Source of the DNA: Candidatus Profundicultor aquiphilus
Lineage (GTDB): Bacteria; Atribacterota; Atribacteria; Atribacterales; Caldatribacteriaceae
DNA: 23,793 nt
Assembly (NCBI GenBank): GCA_013314795.1
Contig: JABUEZ010000004.1
Span: 1-23,793, forward strand
Reading direction: 5' to 3'
In this document: positions 5,924 through 12,590 of the stretch, in pieces
Numbering within the stretch: position 1 is the first letter of the stretch
Layout of the letters: each line of letters starts with the position of its first letter
Made by a program: the position numbers and the translations under genes
Notes under the pieces: generated by a model
What the model saw: only the letters and a program-made list of their open reading frames with translations
Databases searched by the model: none
Told to the model about the DNA's origin: nothing

Positions 5924-7237
5924 TTACTTTGATTCCTCTTCGATTTCGTACTGCTCCATCTTCCGATAAAGGGTCCTGGGACTGATACCCAGAGTCTGGG
6001 CCGTTTTTGTTTTATTAAAACGATGAAACTTGAGTGTTTCCCGAATAAGGAGCTTTTCCACCTCTTCAAGTGGTGTTCCTATTTTTATCTCCAGCACCCC
6101 TTCTCGTACAAAGCCCTTGGTAATGTGCTCGGGAATGTCATCCACTGTGAGGATATTACTTTCCGAAAGGATAACCATTCCTTCCAGAGTGTTTCGAAGC
6201 TCAATCACATTGCCCGGCCAGTCATAATCGATAAGCGTTTTGAGTGCTTCCTTGGTAATTTTAACCATTTCCCGGCCACTCTCTTCGGCAATCTCCCGCA
6301 AAAACTGGTCTACAAGAAAGGGGATATCTTCTTTTCTTTCCCGAAGGGGCGGAATTTCTATCTTGACCGCACTCAAAAAATAATAGAGGTCGCTTCGAAA
6401 GGCTCCCCGCGCCACTTCGTCTTCCAGGGGAACCTCAGAGGAAGCGATAACCCTGAGGTTTCCCCCTTTGCGTCCAAAACGATATTCCTCCAGAAACTCC
6501 AACATTTCTGTCTGTTGAGAATAGGGAAGCAGGTGAACATCTTCAAAATAGAAAGTCCCTTCCTGAATCTCGCCGAGATTCTGCGACTTCCCTTCTTCAA
6601 CCAGAATACCATTTCGAAAGAAATTATGCGCCATGGTACCGCAAAGAATCTTGAAAAAGGGTTCTTTCTGGGTAAAAGCGTATTGATGAATAGCCCGAGC
6701 TACCATTTCTTTCCCTGTCCCCTGTTCCCCCAAGAGAAGAATGGGACGTTTCACCTGAGAAACCTGGATAATAAAACTGAACAGTCGTTGCATCTTTTCA
6801 GAAACTCCCGTGAGACCGGCAAAAGAAAAGCGGTGGACCATTCTTCTTTTCAGGTCCTTGTTCTCTTCAAGGAGTGAAATGCGTTCCTCCGCCCGCCTCA
6901 TCACCGAGAGAATACGCGAGGGGGTGAAAGGAGGCGAAAGATATTCATAAATTCCTTTGGTGAGGAGCTCTCGGATACGGAATGAGTTTTCCTCCGATCC
7001 CATAACGATAATCACAATATCTGGAAAACGCTGACGAGCAAAGGAAAGAAGCTCAAGACTGTTCTCCCGTAAAATTTCTTCCCGAACAAGAACCACATCG
7101 ATTTCTTCTTTCTCAAGGCAGTTCATAGCCAGCACTCGGTCCCTTATGGCGATTACATAGTACCGTTCCTCACGCAAAATGTTCCCTATTTTTTCTCGTA
7201 ACAGGGCATCCTCTTCAACAAGAAGAACCTTCCTCAT
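5924..7237 (-). CDS. NtrC-like regulator with degenerate receiver and no GAFTGA motif
   Basis: 437 residues. Domain order: receiver-like (about 1-120), AAA+ (about 140-370), Fis-type helix-turn-helix (about 390-437, TAQTLGISPRTLYRKMEQY). Walker A is GEQGTGKE (170-177). The Walker B region reads FYFEDV instead of the usual LFLDE. Arginine-finger region FRSDLYYFLSAVKIEIPPLR is intact. The receiver keeps the acidic pair (E9, D10), but the phosphoacceptor position is R52 (VVLVREE) and the conserved Lys before PF is Pro. The GAFTGA loop that contacts sigma-54 is replaced by NFFRNGILVEEGK. It probably acts without phosphorylation and without classical sigma-54 activation. ATG 7237 preferred; GTG 7249 overlapping the previous stop is possible. 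No adjacent kinase. Confidence 0.85.
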   Translation of the reverse strand: MRKVLLVEEDALLREKIGNILREERYYVIAIRDRVLAMNCLEKEEIDVVLVREEILRENSLELLSFARQRFPDIVIIVMGSEENSFRIRELLTKGIYEYLSPPFTPSRILSVMRRAEERISLLEENKDLKRRMVHRFSFAGLTGVSEKMQRLFSFIIQVSQVKRPILLLGEQGTGKEMVARAIHQYAFTQKEPFFKILCGTMAHNFFRNGILVEEGKSQNLGEIQEGTFYFEDVHLLPYSQQTEMLEFLEEYRFGRKGGNLRVIASSEVPLEDEVARGAFRSDLYYFLSAVKIEIPPLRERKEDIPFLVDQFLREIAEESGREMVKITKEALKTLIDYDWPGNVIELRNTLEGMVILSESNILTVDDIPEHITKGFVREGVLEIKIGTPLEEVEKLLIRETLKFHRFNKTKTAQTLGISPRTLYRKMEQYEIEEESK

Positions 7238-7248
7238 AACCTTACTCA

Positions 7249-8253
7249 CTACAACCTGACGACCACACCACTTTCTGAGGCGGTCCGAGCCGCCAGAGCG
7301 AGTTTCAACGCCAGAGTAGCCTGTTCGGGAGTCCCTTTTTCGATGGGCTTCCCTTCCTTTATACAATCAAAGAAGTACTGGAGCTCACAGCAATAAGGAT
7401 CTTCCGAAGAAACTTCGATGGTCTTTCTTCCTTCCCCATTCCGATAGAGGATAATGGGGTTAATCTGACCTCTCTCTTCGATATTCACTCCCGCCCTGAA
7501 GGTCCACTCGAGGACCCCTTGCTCACCTAAAATTCTGTACCCGCAGGTAAAAGGAAAATCCCCTTTCATCATCCACCCTCCCTGGATACTGGCCACTGCC
7601 CCATCCTCATATCGCACCTCGGTAAAAATATGATCCAAGGATCCCGCTACCGAGCGCACACCCCAGGCAAACACTTCTTTGGGACTTCCCAGAATCCAGT
7701 TGACATAATCACAATCGTGGATGTGGAGATCCAGCGCGGCACCACCACTCAAATCTGGCTTGAGAATCCAGCTATCAACTGACCAGGTTGGAGACACCGA
7801 AAGACGAAAAGCTTCCACCGCCAGAATTTTACCAATAGCACCCTCTTGAAGAAGTTCTTTCGCCTTGACATACTCCCCCCAAAAGCGAAGAACATGTCCT
7901 ACCATAAACTTTACACCATTCCGACGACACACATCCTGCATGGTGGCTGCATCATCAATGGTGAGAGCAATAGGCTTCTCACAAAAAACGTGTTTTCCCG
8001 CATTAGCGGCCATTTCCACATACTCCCGATGAAGAAAGGTGGGAAGACAGATGTCCACGATATCAACATTCTCATTTCTAAGAAGGTTGCTCAGAGAATC
8101 GTAATGCGCAATCCCGTACTTTTCCTGAAAAGCCCTGGCCTTTTCAGGATTCGTCTCAAAGAAAACACTCACTTCAGCACCATCCACCTTCTTCCAGGCC
8201 TCCATGTGGACTGAAGCAATAAACCCAGCTCCCAACAGAGCAATTTTATACAC
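7249..8253 (-). CDS. Gfo/Idh/MocA family oxidoreductase
   Basis: 334 residues. The N-terminal Rossmann fold carries GAGFIASVH (8-16) for NAD(P). CEKPIAL (91-97) supplies the family's catalytic Lys93. The C-terminal domain contains DLHIHDCD, where D175 and H179 match the Asp/His pair of inositol dehydrogenases. These enzymes oxidise or reduce sugars, inositols or their derivatives; the substrate cannot be read from sequence. Start is GTG 8253 with AGG and a G-run just upstream. It lies 15 bp after the PIG-L gene and ends next to the regulator gene, so all three are one transcription unit. A deacetylase partner suggests an N-acetylated sugar or glycoconjugate. Confidence 0.88.
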   Translation of the reverse strand: MYKIALLGAGFIASVHMEAWKKVDGAEVSVFFETNPEKARAFQEKYGIAHYDSLSNLLRNENVDIVDICLPTFLHREYVEMAANAGKHVFCEKPIALTIDDAATMQDVCRRNGVKFMVGHVLRFWGEYVKAKELLQEGAIGKILAVEAFRLSVSPTWSVDSWILKPDLSGGAALDLHIHDCDYVNWILGSPKEVFAWGVRSVAGSLDHIFTEVRYEDGAVASIQGGWMMKGDFPFTCGYRILGEQGVLEWTFRAGVNIEERGQINPIILYRNGEGRKTIEVSSEDPYCCELQYFFDCIKEGKPIEKGTPEQATLALKLALAARTASESGVVVRL

Positions 8254-8268
8254 TTTCCTGCCCCCTTT

Positions 8269-9126
8269 TCACCCCATAATTTCTCGAACCCGCTGAACGT
8301 ATTTCTCATATTCGCAACGGGGTCGAGGATCAAAGGCATAATAAATTTCCATCACTTTTCCATCCCCAACCTTTCGTTCTTTCCTCTGTTTGATTAGCCC
8401 GGATACAATCTGAGCCTGAGTCCTGAACTCTTCCATCGCTTTCTGAATCCGTGTTTCTGCCTCTTCCGGTGCCACCAGGGCCCGGTTAGCCCGGATAGAG
8501 GCATCATCCCCACAGAGCATCGCATCTTCAGGATCAAAATCGCTCCACACTGCATACTGAAGGACGGAACGAACAGGCGACGGCTCACCCCAATCCACCA
8601 TCACCGGATCTCCAGCCTGTGGCGCATCAAAGGCGCCCACCATAAAAGCTGCCAGGTGATCCAGGTGTTCCCGGTATCCATTGGGAAGCAGAACCCGGGT
8701 AATTTTTAAACGACGCAAAAGAGGAAGAATTTTTCGTAGCGTCCCTTCTCCTTGTTCCAGTCTCCAGCCAATGAAGGGCCAGAGGCTATAATCATCATAG
8801 TCCAGGCGATGAACGTGGACTGAATCAATACCCAGCACCTCATAGGCTCGTAGTGTCTCTCTAGCTCGCAGAGCAGTAATAATGTGTTTTTGCTCAATCA
8901 CACTGTACCCACCAGAGCCGTTGCAAAAAATCACCACGTGCACCTCTCCCCCAAAAAAAGGAATGGCCTGGAGGAGATATCCCGGACCCAGAATCCCATC
9001 GTCGTCGTGTGGAGAAAAAATAGCCACTCGCTCGTCGTTTTCCTGCCAGCCCGGGAAAAGAACACTAATATCCCCACTCACTTCTTTTTTTCTCAAATCC
9101 AGGAAAGTAAAATCCGTTCTCTGCAA
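8269..9126 (-). CDS. PIG-L family zinc-dependent N-deacetylase
   Basis: 285 residues of the LmbE/PIG-L fold, which deacetylates N-acetylglucosaminyl conjugates. Near the N-terminus, VAIFSPHDDDGILGPG (34-49) is a variant of the family's HPDDE motif: the zinc His (H40) and the two Asp (D42, D43) are kept, with Pro and Glu replaced. The second motif, EHLDH (153-157), gives the other zinc His. NGSGGYS (69-75) is the substrate-side loop. The start is TTG 9126, chosen because AGGAGGG lies 7 nt upstream. First gene of the operon with the Gfo/Idh/MocA enzyme and NtrC-like regulator. It may act on an N-acetylamino sugar or a small-thiol precursor; the substrate is unknown. Confidence 0.87.
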   Translation of the reverse strand: MQRTDFTFLDLRKKEVSGDISVLFPGWQENDERVAIFSPHDDDGILGPGYLLQAIPFFGGEVHVVIFCNGSGGYSVIEQKHIITALRARETLRAYEVLGIDSVHVHRLDYDDYSLWPFIGWRLEQGEGTLRKILPLLRRLKITRVLLPNGYREHLDHLAAFMVGAFDAPQAGDPVMVDWGEPSPVRSVLQYAVWSDFDPEDAMLCGDDASIRANRALVAPEEAETRIQKAMEEFRTQAQIVSGLIKQRKERKVGDGKVMEIYYAFDPRPRCEYEKYVQRVREIMG

Positions 9127-9164
9127 TCTCTATCCCTCCTACCTTTTTCGCTTTCCCCAAAGTA

Positions 9165-9193
9165 AGTGTAACATGCCCATCAAGACATTGCAA
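9165..9193 (-). promoter_or_regulatory. Promoter of the PIG-L operon
   Basis: Minus strand: -35 TTGCAA (9193-9188), 17-bp spacer ending in TGT, -10 TACACT (9170-9165). The TG before the -10 makes it an extended -10. The predicted start near 9158 leaves a leader of about 30 nt with the SD of the TTG start. Confidence 0.5.
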
Positions 9194-9262
9194 AAACATC
9201 CCAGAATAAACGCTACTTTGAAAATCAGGAAATAAAACCCCTACCTCAGGGTTTCGAAAGGA

Positions 9263-9268
9263 TATAAT
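9263..9268 (+). promoter_or_regulatory. Possible -10 box for the glutaredoxin operon
   Basis: A perfect TATAAT 18 bp before the ATG at 9287, but no convincing -35 at 16-18 bp. If used, the start near 9275 would leave only about 12 nt of leader, just enough for the GAGGTG SD. Confidence 0.35.
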
Positions 9269-9286
9269 ACGAAAGAGGTGAAGAAA

Positions 9287-9535
9287 ATGAAAACAGTCAT
9301 GCTCTATGCCCTGAGCACCTGTCCTTTCTGCAAAATGGCCAAGAAATTCTTTGAAACTCGCAACATTCCCTTCAATCACGTGGACGTGGACCTTTTGGAA
9401 CCAGAGGAAAAAGAAAAAACAGTACAAAAAGTGCAGGAAATATCCGGTCGAAGGGCTTTCCCGGTCATCGTCATCGGGGAAACAGTCATCGTTGGCTACG
9501 ATGAACTGCGTATTAAAGAAGCTTTGAAGGAGTGA
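9287..9535 (+). CDS. Glutaredoxin / NrdH-type thiol-disulfide protein
   Basis: 82 residues with a thioredoxin fold. Active site CPFC (12-15) is in LSTCPFCKMAKKFF, the cis-Pro is P59 in RAFPVIVIG, and GYD (70-72) follows as in glutaredoxins. The CPFC pair suggests disulfide reduction of a protein partner such as ribonucleotide reductase or peroxiredoxins. Start ATG 9287 has GAGGTGA 5 nt upstream; a GTG three codons earlier lies inside that SD and is rejected. Its stop overlaps the SD of the next gene, an FTR-type protein, so the two are translated together. That pairing suggests this protein is the substrate of the iron-sulfur reductase. Confidence 0.9.
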   Translation: MKTVMLYALSTCPFCKMAKKFFETRNIPFNHVDVDLLEPEEKEKTVQKVQEISGRRAFPVIVIGETVIVGYDELRIKEALKE

Positions 9536-9540
9536 TCGTG

Positions 9541-9933
9541 ATGGAAAAGATTCTCTGCCCAGTTTGTCAGGTTGCTTTTACCCTTAAAGAAGAAAGGGAA
9601 GAAGGGAAACATGTCACGTGCCCAGTGTGCGGTGCGGTGCTTTCCCTTCACAAAGAAGGTGATTCCTGGGTACTCCATCGCCCTCTTCACCTCACCCCGG
9701 AAGAGGAAATTCGTCAGCGAATTGAAAATTTCGCTCGCTTTCGGGGATACCATTTTAACGAAATGAAAGAACCGCTGGTGGCAGGACTCCTGAAAAAATA
9801 TGAGCGTTACGGTGATTTTTACTGCCCATGCAAAATCGATAATATTCCGGAAAATGTCTGCCCATGCCTTGAAACACGCAGTGGCAGTGTAGAAAAGGAC
9901 GGTCGGTGCCACTGTGGACTATTCTGGAAGTAA
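9541..9933 (+). CDS. Zinc-ribbon / ferredoxin-thioredoxin reductase catalytic-chain protein
   Basis: 130 residues in two parts. Residues 1-47 hold a ribbon with CPVC (6-9) and CPVC (27-30). Residues 52-130 match the FTR beta chain: an N-terminal helix pair, then CPC (95-97), nine residues, CPC (107-109), thirteen residues, CHCGLF (123-128). These cysteines bind the [4Fe-4S] cluster and form the redox-active disulfide that passes electrons from ferredoxin to a thioredoxin-like protein. The spacing is unlike that of plants, as expected for prokaryotic forms without the variable subunit. ATG 9541 has GGAG 8 nt upstream, within the end of the glutaredoxin gene. The likely partner is the adjacent glutaredoxin. 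The added zinc ribbon is the odd part. Confidence 0.85.
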   Translation: MEKILCPVCQVAFTLKEEREEGKHVTCPVCGAVLSLHKEGDSWVLHRPLHLTPEEEIRQRIENFARFRGYHFNEMKEPLVAGLLKKYERYGDFYCPCKIDNIPENVCPCLETRSGSVEKDGRCHCGLFWK

Positions 9934-9937
9934 AACA

Positions 9938-10468
9938 GTGATCATTTTCCAGTCTAAATATGGAAGTACCAGACGGTATGCCCAGTGGCTCGCAGAAATG
10001 ACCAAAGGAGATGTCTTTTCTATCAACGATTTCGATGGAGTCAGGCTAAAGCATTATCAAACCGTTATTTTTGGTTCCTCCACTCACATGGGAAAAATCA
10101 AATCCATCGATTTCATCAAAAGATACTGGTCAATCTTGCAGGACAAAACTGTGATTGTCTTTGCCACAAGTGGCACTCCATCTGTAGGTTCCAAAGAGAA
10201 AGAAATCATCGAAAAGAACCTTCCCCATGCAGCAAGGGGACGCGTAGTCTGCTTCCCCCTACCCGGAGCTTACTCATACCACCAGTTAGACTGGAAAGAT
10301 AAATTGCTCATGAACGGACCAAGGTGGAAACTGCTTTTCCAATGGTACTTCACAAAAGATCCTGAAGCTTTTAAAAATCTTCGAAATTTTTACATTCCCC
10401 AGGACTGGACAAACAAAGACGCTTTGAAACCTCTTCTCACATTTTTGAATACAAAAAGAAAAGAGTGA
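9938..10468 (+). CDS. Flavodoxin-domain protein
   Basis: About 176 residues. The N-terminus VIIFQSKYGSTRRYAQWLA has the flavodoxin beta-strand plus FMN phosphate loop (SKYGST). TVIFGSSTHMGKI and TVIVFATSGTPSVGS give the two further FMN-contacting loops. The C-terminal part (LLFQWYFTKDPEAFKNL) resembles short flavodoxin-like and HemG-like proteins; no haem-pathway neighbours support HemG here. Start is uncertain: GTG 9938, with GGAAG about 8 nt upstream, gives a core starting at the first strand. GTG 9914 would add eight residues and overlap the FTR gene by 20 bp. It is the last gene of a redox operon and probably supplies or receives electrons. A bidirectional terminator follows at once. Confidence 0.8.
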   Translation: MIIFQSKYGSTRRYAQWLAEMTKGDVFSINDFDGVRLKHYQTVIFGSSTHMGKIKSIDFIKRYWSILQDKTVIVFATSGTPSVGSKEKEIIEKNLPHAARGRVVCFPLPGAYSYHQLDWKDKLLMNGPRWKLLFQWYFTKDPEAFKNLRNFYIPQDWTNKDALKPLLTFLNTKRKE

Positions 10469-10498
10469 AGAGATCCCAAAGCCTCGAGGACTCTTCAC
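10465..10498. terminator. Bidirectional terminator between convergent genes
   Basis: GTGAAGAG (10465-10472) pairs with CTCTTCAC (10491-10498), with further partial pairing inside. On plus it is followed by CCCTTTTCTTCT; on minus by TCTTTTCTTTTTG. It serves the flavodoxin gene (plus) and the NagB-like gene (minus). Confidence 0.75.
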
Positions 10499-10507
10499 CC
10501 TTTTCTT

Positions 10508-11425
10508 CTATGCCATCGAAATGGTTACGTTATCGGCCACACCCCCAAGGAGCGTATAGGTACCCGGTAAGGTCTGCAAAATTGAGGCGGGAACGAGGGT
10601 ATTGACTCTCCCATGCGCGGCCAGGCGAGCGATAAAACGTTGCCAGCTTACCCCTCCCCCAATGTACCCATCCAGCCAGAAACTCCGGTCCTTGGCCTGA
10701 ACAATCTGAGCAGGGCCGATGGTGTTTGCCTTGGGAGGCACCCAGGACCAGTCCCCGCTGAAAGAGTGAAGCGCGTTCTGCATTATGGTCATGGGATGAA
10801 GCTCAACAAGACGCGGCCCAGCCTGTTTGAATGCTTCCAGATCGTCACCAAATTCAAATCCAAGATGTGCTTCCCAGAAAGCAATATGTCCACACCATCC
10901 TACCCCACCATAACAGCAATCTGCTCCACCCAAATCGGCAATCATGGCTGCATAATCCTTCAAAGCCTCCTTAGTGGGAAAATGGATATTTTTCTCCGGA
11001 GGCCGAAGGTGAGGATAAATGCGACCAAAAAAGTTATCCCACATGGCCTTCTGGAAAGAACCTGGCCAGTCAATGGGAGCAGTGTTTCCGTCTTCATCAG
11101 CGTACTCATCCATATTGAAAGTATGAACGTGATCCATGGGAATACCGAGCCTGTTGATCATCTCCGCTGCCAGGAAGTACTGCGGTACCGGACCCACTGG
11201 CAAAATCAAAACGAGTTTTTCTCCCTTATCACGAGCTTTTACAATTCTTTCTACAATATCCAGAGCAAACTGAAAATAAAATTCGTCCTTTTCCTCGATA
11301 ATCCGGATTCGAAACTCAGGGTTATGGTGCTTGGTAAGGTCTTCCTTTTTAATTTGTCTTACCCGCTCGCACTCTGCCTTATCCTGGAAAGGAATAAATT
11401 TCGCTAATCCATAATCAAACCCCAT
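10508..11425 (-). CDS. Glucosamine-6-phosphate deaminase (NagB)-like sugar isomerase, altered active site
   Basis: 305 residues of the NagB/6-phosphogluconolactonase-like fold. Recognisable motifs: TFNMDEY (102-108, general-base Asp106), GGVGWCGHIAFWE (173-185) and ANTIGPAQIVQAK (233-245), as in NagB's AITIG...A segment. Two key places differ. The phosphate loop, normally LPTGSTP, is LPVGPVP (75-81). The usual DGHIAFNE is CGHIAFWE, losing the ring-opening Asp while keeping His180 and Glu185. Substrate or chemistry is therefore likely different from GlcN6P deamination. It may be an isomerase of an unphosphorylated or differently phosphorylated sugar. ATG 11425 follows a G-rich SD and has its own promoter. 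Confidence 0.8.
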   Translation of the reverse strand: MGFDYGLAKFIPFQDKAECERVRQIKKEDLTKHHNPEFRIRIIEEKDEFYFQFALDIVERIVKARDKGEKLVLILPVGPVPQYFLAAEMINRLGIPMDHVHTFNMDEYADEDGNTAPIDWPGSFQKAMWDNFFGRIYPHLRPPEKNIHFPTKEALKDYAAMIADLGGADCCYGGVGWCGHIAFWEAHLGFEFGDDLEAFKQAGPRLVELHPMTIMQNALHSFSGDWSWVPPKANTIGPAQIVQAKDRSFWLDGYIGGGVSWQRFIARLAAHGRVNTLVPASILQTLPGTYTLLGGVADNVTISMA

Positions 11426-11457
11426 CTGTACATCCCCCTTCGAAAGTGGTCCCTCTC

Positions 11458-11485
11458 ATTATAGCGAACCAGGAACATTCCCAAA
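11458..11485 (-). promoter_or_regulatory. Promoter of the NagB-like gene
   Basis: Minus strand: perfect -10 TATAAT (11463-11458), 16-bp spacer, weak -35 TTTGGG (11485-11480). It lies in the 74-bp gap after the methyltransferase stop, with a start expected near 11451. Confidence 0.5.
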
Positions 11486-11499
11486 AGATGTGTTCCCCC

Positions 11500-12261
11500 C
11501 TATCTTTCAGCAATCACCAGCATTTCAAAGTCATGAACGGTAAGCGTATTTTCTCGAGAAAAGGCCCCCAGCCTGGCTCCATAGATGTCAATTTTGCCAT
11601 ATCCCAGTACTTTCAAGAACCACGTAATCTCGCTGGGAATATAGTATCTCTCGCTATACTCAATTTGCTTGATATTCCCATCATCATCTTCTACCGTCAT
11701 GGTACCCCGGGCCCGAAAGGTCATCAAATCAAAATGTACCTGGTACGGGACACTGACACCACCAGTAGACTGATAAAACTCGGTCAAAGAATGGTGGAGG
11801 GGAAATAAACCGTTCAGAGTGGTGAAAATAAACTTTGCTTTGGCTTTCAACGCCCGAGTCACACTCTTCAAGATTTCAAAATTCATCTCGTCCGTCTCCA
11901 TCAGCGGAAATCCACCCTCACAGAGCATAATGGCAACGTCAAACTCTCCGACAAATGGCAAATTTCTGGCATCACACTTGAGAAAACGCACCGCTACACC
12001 AAGGTTAGTAGCTTTCACCTTAGCTCTTGCAAGTTGCGATTCTGAAAGATCAATACCCGTGACAGAATAGCCCCGCCTACTCAATTCTATGGCATGCCTT
12101 CCAGTACCACATCCGACATCCAGTATCTTTAGATTTTTGTCATAGTTCAGTTCCTTTTCGATAAAATCGCACTCCCCCACAGTTCCCTGGGTATAAACCT
12201 CATCATCGTATTTCCGCCCGTAATTTTCGAAAAGTTCCTCATACCATTGCTTTTGACCCAT
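11500..12261 (-). CDS. Class I SAM-dependent methyltransferase
   Basis: 253 residues. The SAM site is LKILDVGCGTGRHAIELSRR (45-64), followed by the acidic end of strand 2, VTGIDLSESQL, and FLKCDARNLPF for the adenine contact. Post-motif FDVAIMLCEGGFPLM fits a small-molecule methyltransferase (UbiE/Methyltransf_11-25 type). The C-terminal half has many aromatic strands. No substrate can be assigned. Start ATG 12261 has AGGAGGAATT directly upstream; an earlier start at 12330 would put the SD inside the protein and is rejected. The 229 bp upstream, to the tRNA, holds the tRNA promoter and no further gene that I can see. Confidence 0.88.
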   Translation of the reverse strand: MGQKQWYEELFENYGRKYDDEVYTQGTVGECDFIEKELNYDKNLKILDVGCGTGRHAIELSRRGYSVTGIDLSESQLARAKVKATNLGVAVRFLKCDARNLPFVGEFDVAIMLCEGGFPLMETDEMNFEILKSVTRALKAKAKFIFTTLNGLFPLHHSLTEFYQSTGGVSVPYQVHFDLMTFRARGTMTVEDDDGNIKQIEYSERYYIPSEITWFLKVLGYGKIDIYGARLGAFSRENTLTVHDFEMLVIAER

Positions 12262-12448
12262 AATTCCTCCTTTTACACTGCAAAAGAATAGGTGCCACCA
12301 CTTTCGGCAACCTTCCTGTACTATGAACACAAATAAAGTTCAAGAAAGGTTCCCTGTCCCTTCTTAATAACTCCAGCATCGCCAGTATATCACACATAGA
12401 ATCCAGGATTCTCATCGCTCACCGATACCGGCAAACACACATCATACC

Positions 12449-12477
12449 TTGATAAGCCCGGGTAAATGTGCTAATAT
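12449..12477 (+). promoter_or_regulatory. Promoter of tRNA-Met and downstream genes
   Basis: -35 TTGATA (12449-12454), exactly 17-bp spacer, -10 TAATAT (12472-12477). The expected start near 12484 is 7 nt before the mature tRNA 5' end, consistent with RNase P processing. Confidence 0.7.
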
Positions 12478-12490
12478 GTATTCCGCCCGT

Positions 12491-12565
12491 GGGTCCATAG
12501 CTCAGCGGTAGAGCAGCCGGCTCATAACCGGTCGGTCCCTGGTTCGAATCCGGGTGGACCCACCA
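12491..12565 (+). tRNA. tRNA-Met (anticodon CAT), CCA encoded
   Basis: A full cloverleaf of 75 nt. Acceptor GGGTCCA pairs with TGGACCC, followed by A and encoded CCA. The D arm is GCTC...GAGC, the anticodon loop is CTCATAA, and the T arm is CCTGG-TTCGAAT-CCGGG. The first pair G1-C72 and the absence of three stacked G-C pairs at the base of the anticodon stem argue against initiator tRNA. Elongator Met is the default. A lysidine-modified tRNA-Ile2 also has CAT in DNA and cannot be excluded without a specific model. It is probably co-transcribed with the Nif3 gene 25 bp downstream. Confidence 0.95.
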
Positions 12566-12590
12566 TCCTGATACGGCGGGAGCACACGGT

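Noticed and set aside
5752..5985. 77-residue plus-strand frame across the groES upstream region
   Set aside because: Crosses the promoter and repeats, then enters the regulator gene antisense; no SD and no conserved look.
6023..6877. 284-residue plus-strand frame
   Set aside because: Antisense to the AAA+ regulator with Walker A and HTH motifs on the other strand; the composition looks like back-translation.
10613..11407. 264-residue plus-strand frame
   Set aside because: Antisense to the NagB-like gene, whose family motifs are clear; no upstream SD or promoter.
12401..12420. Short inverted repeat GAATC-CAG-GATTC near 12398-12410 as a terminator
   Set aside because: A five-base stem with no U-tract; too weak to call.
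12491..12565. Initiator tRNA-fMet
   Set aside because: G1-C72 is paired and the anticodon stem lacks the three consecutive G-C pairs of initiator tRNA.
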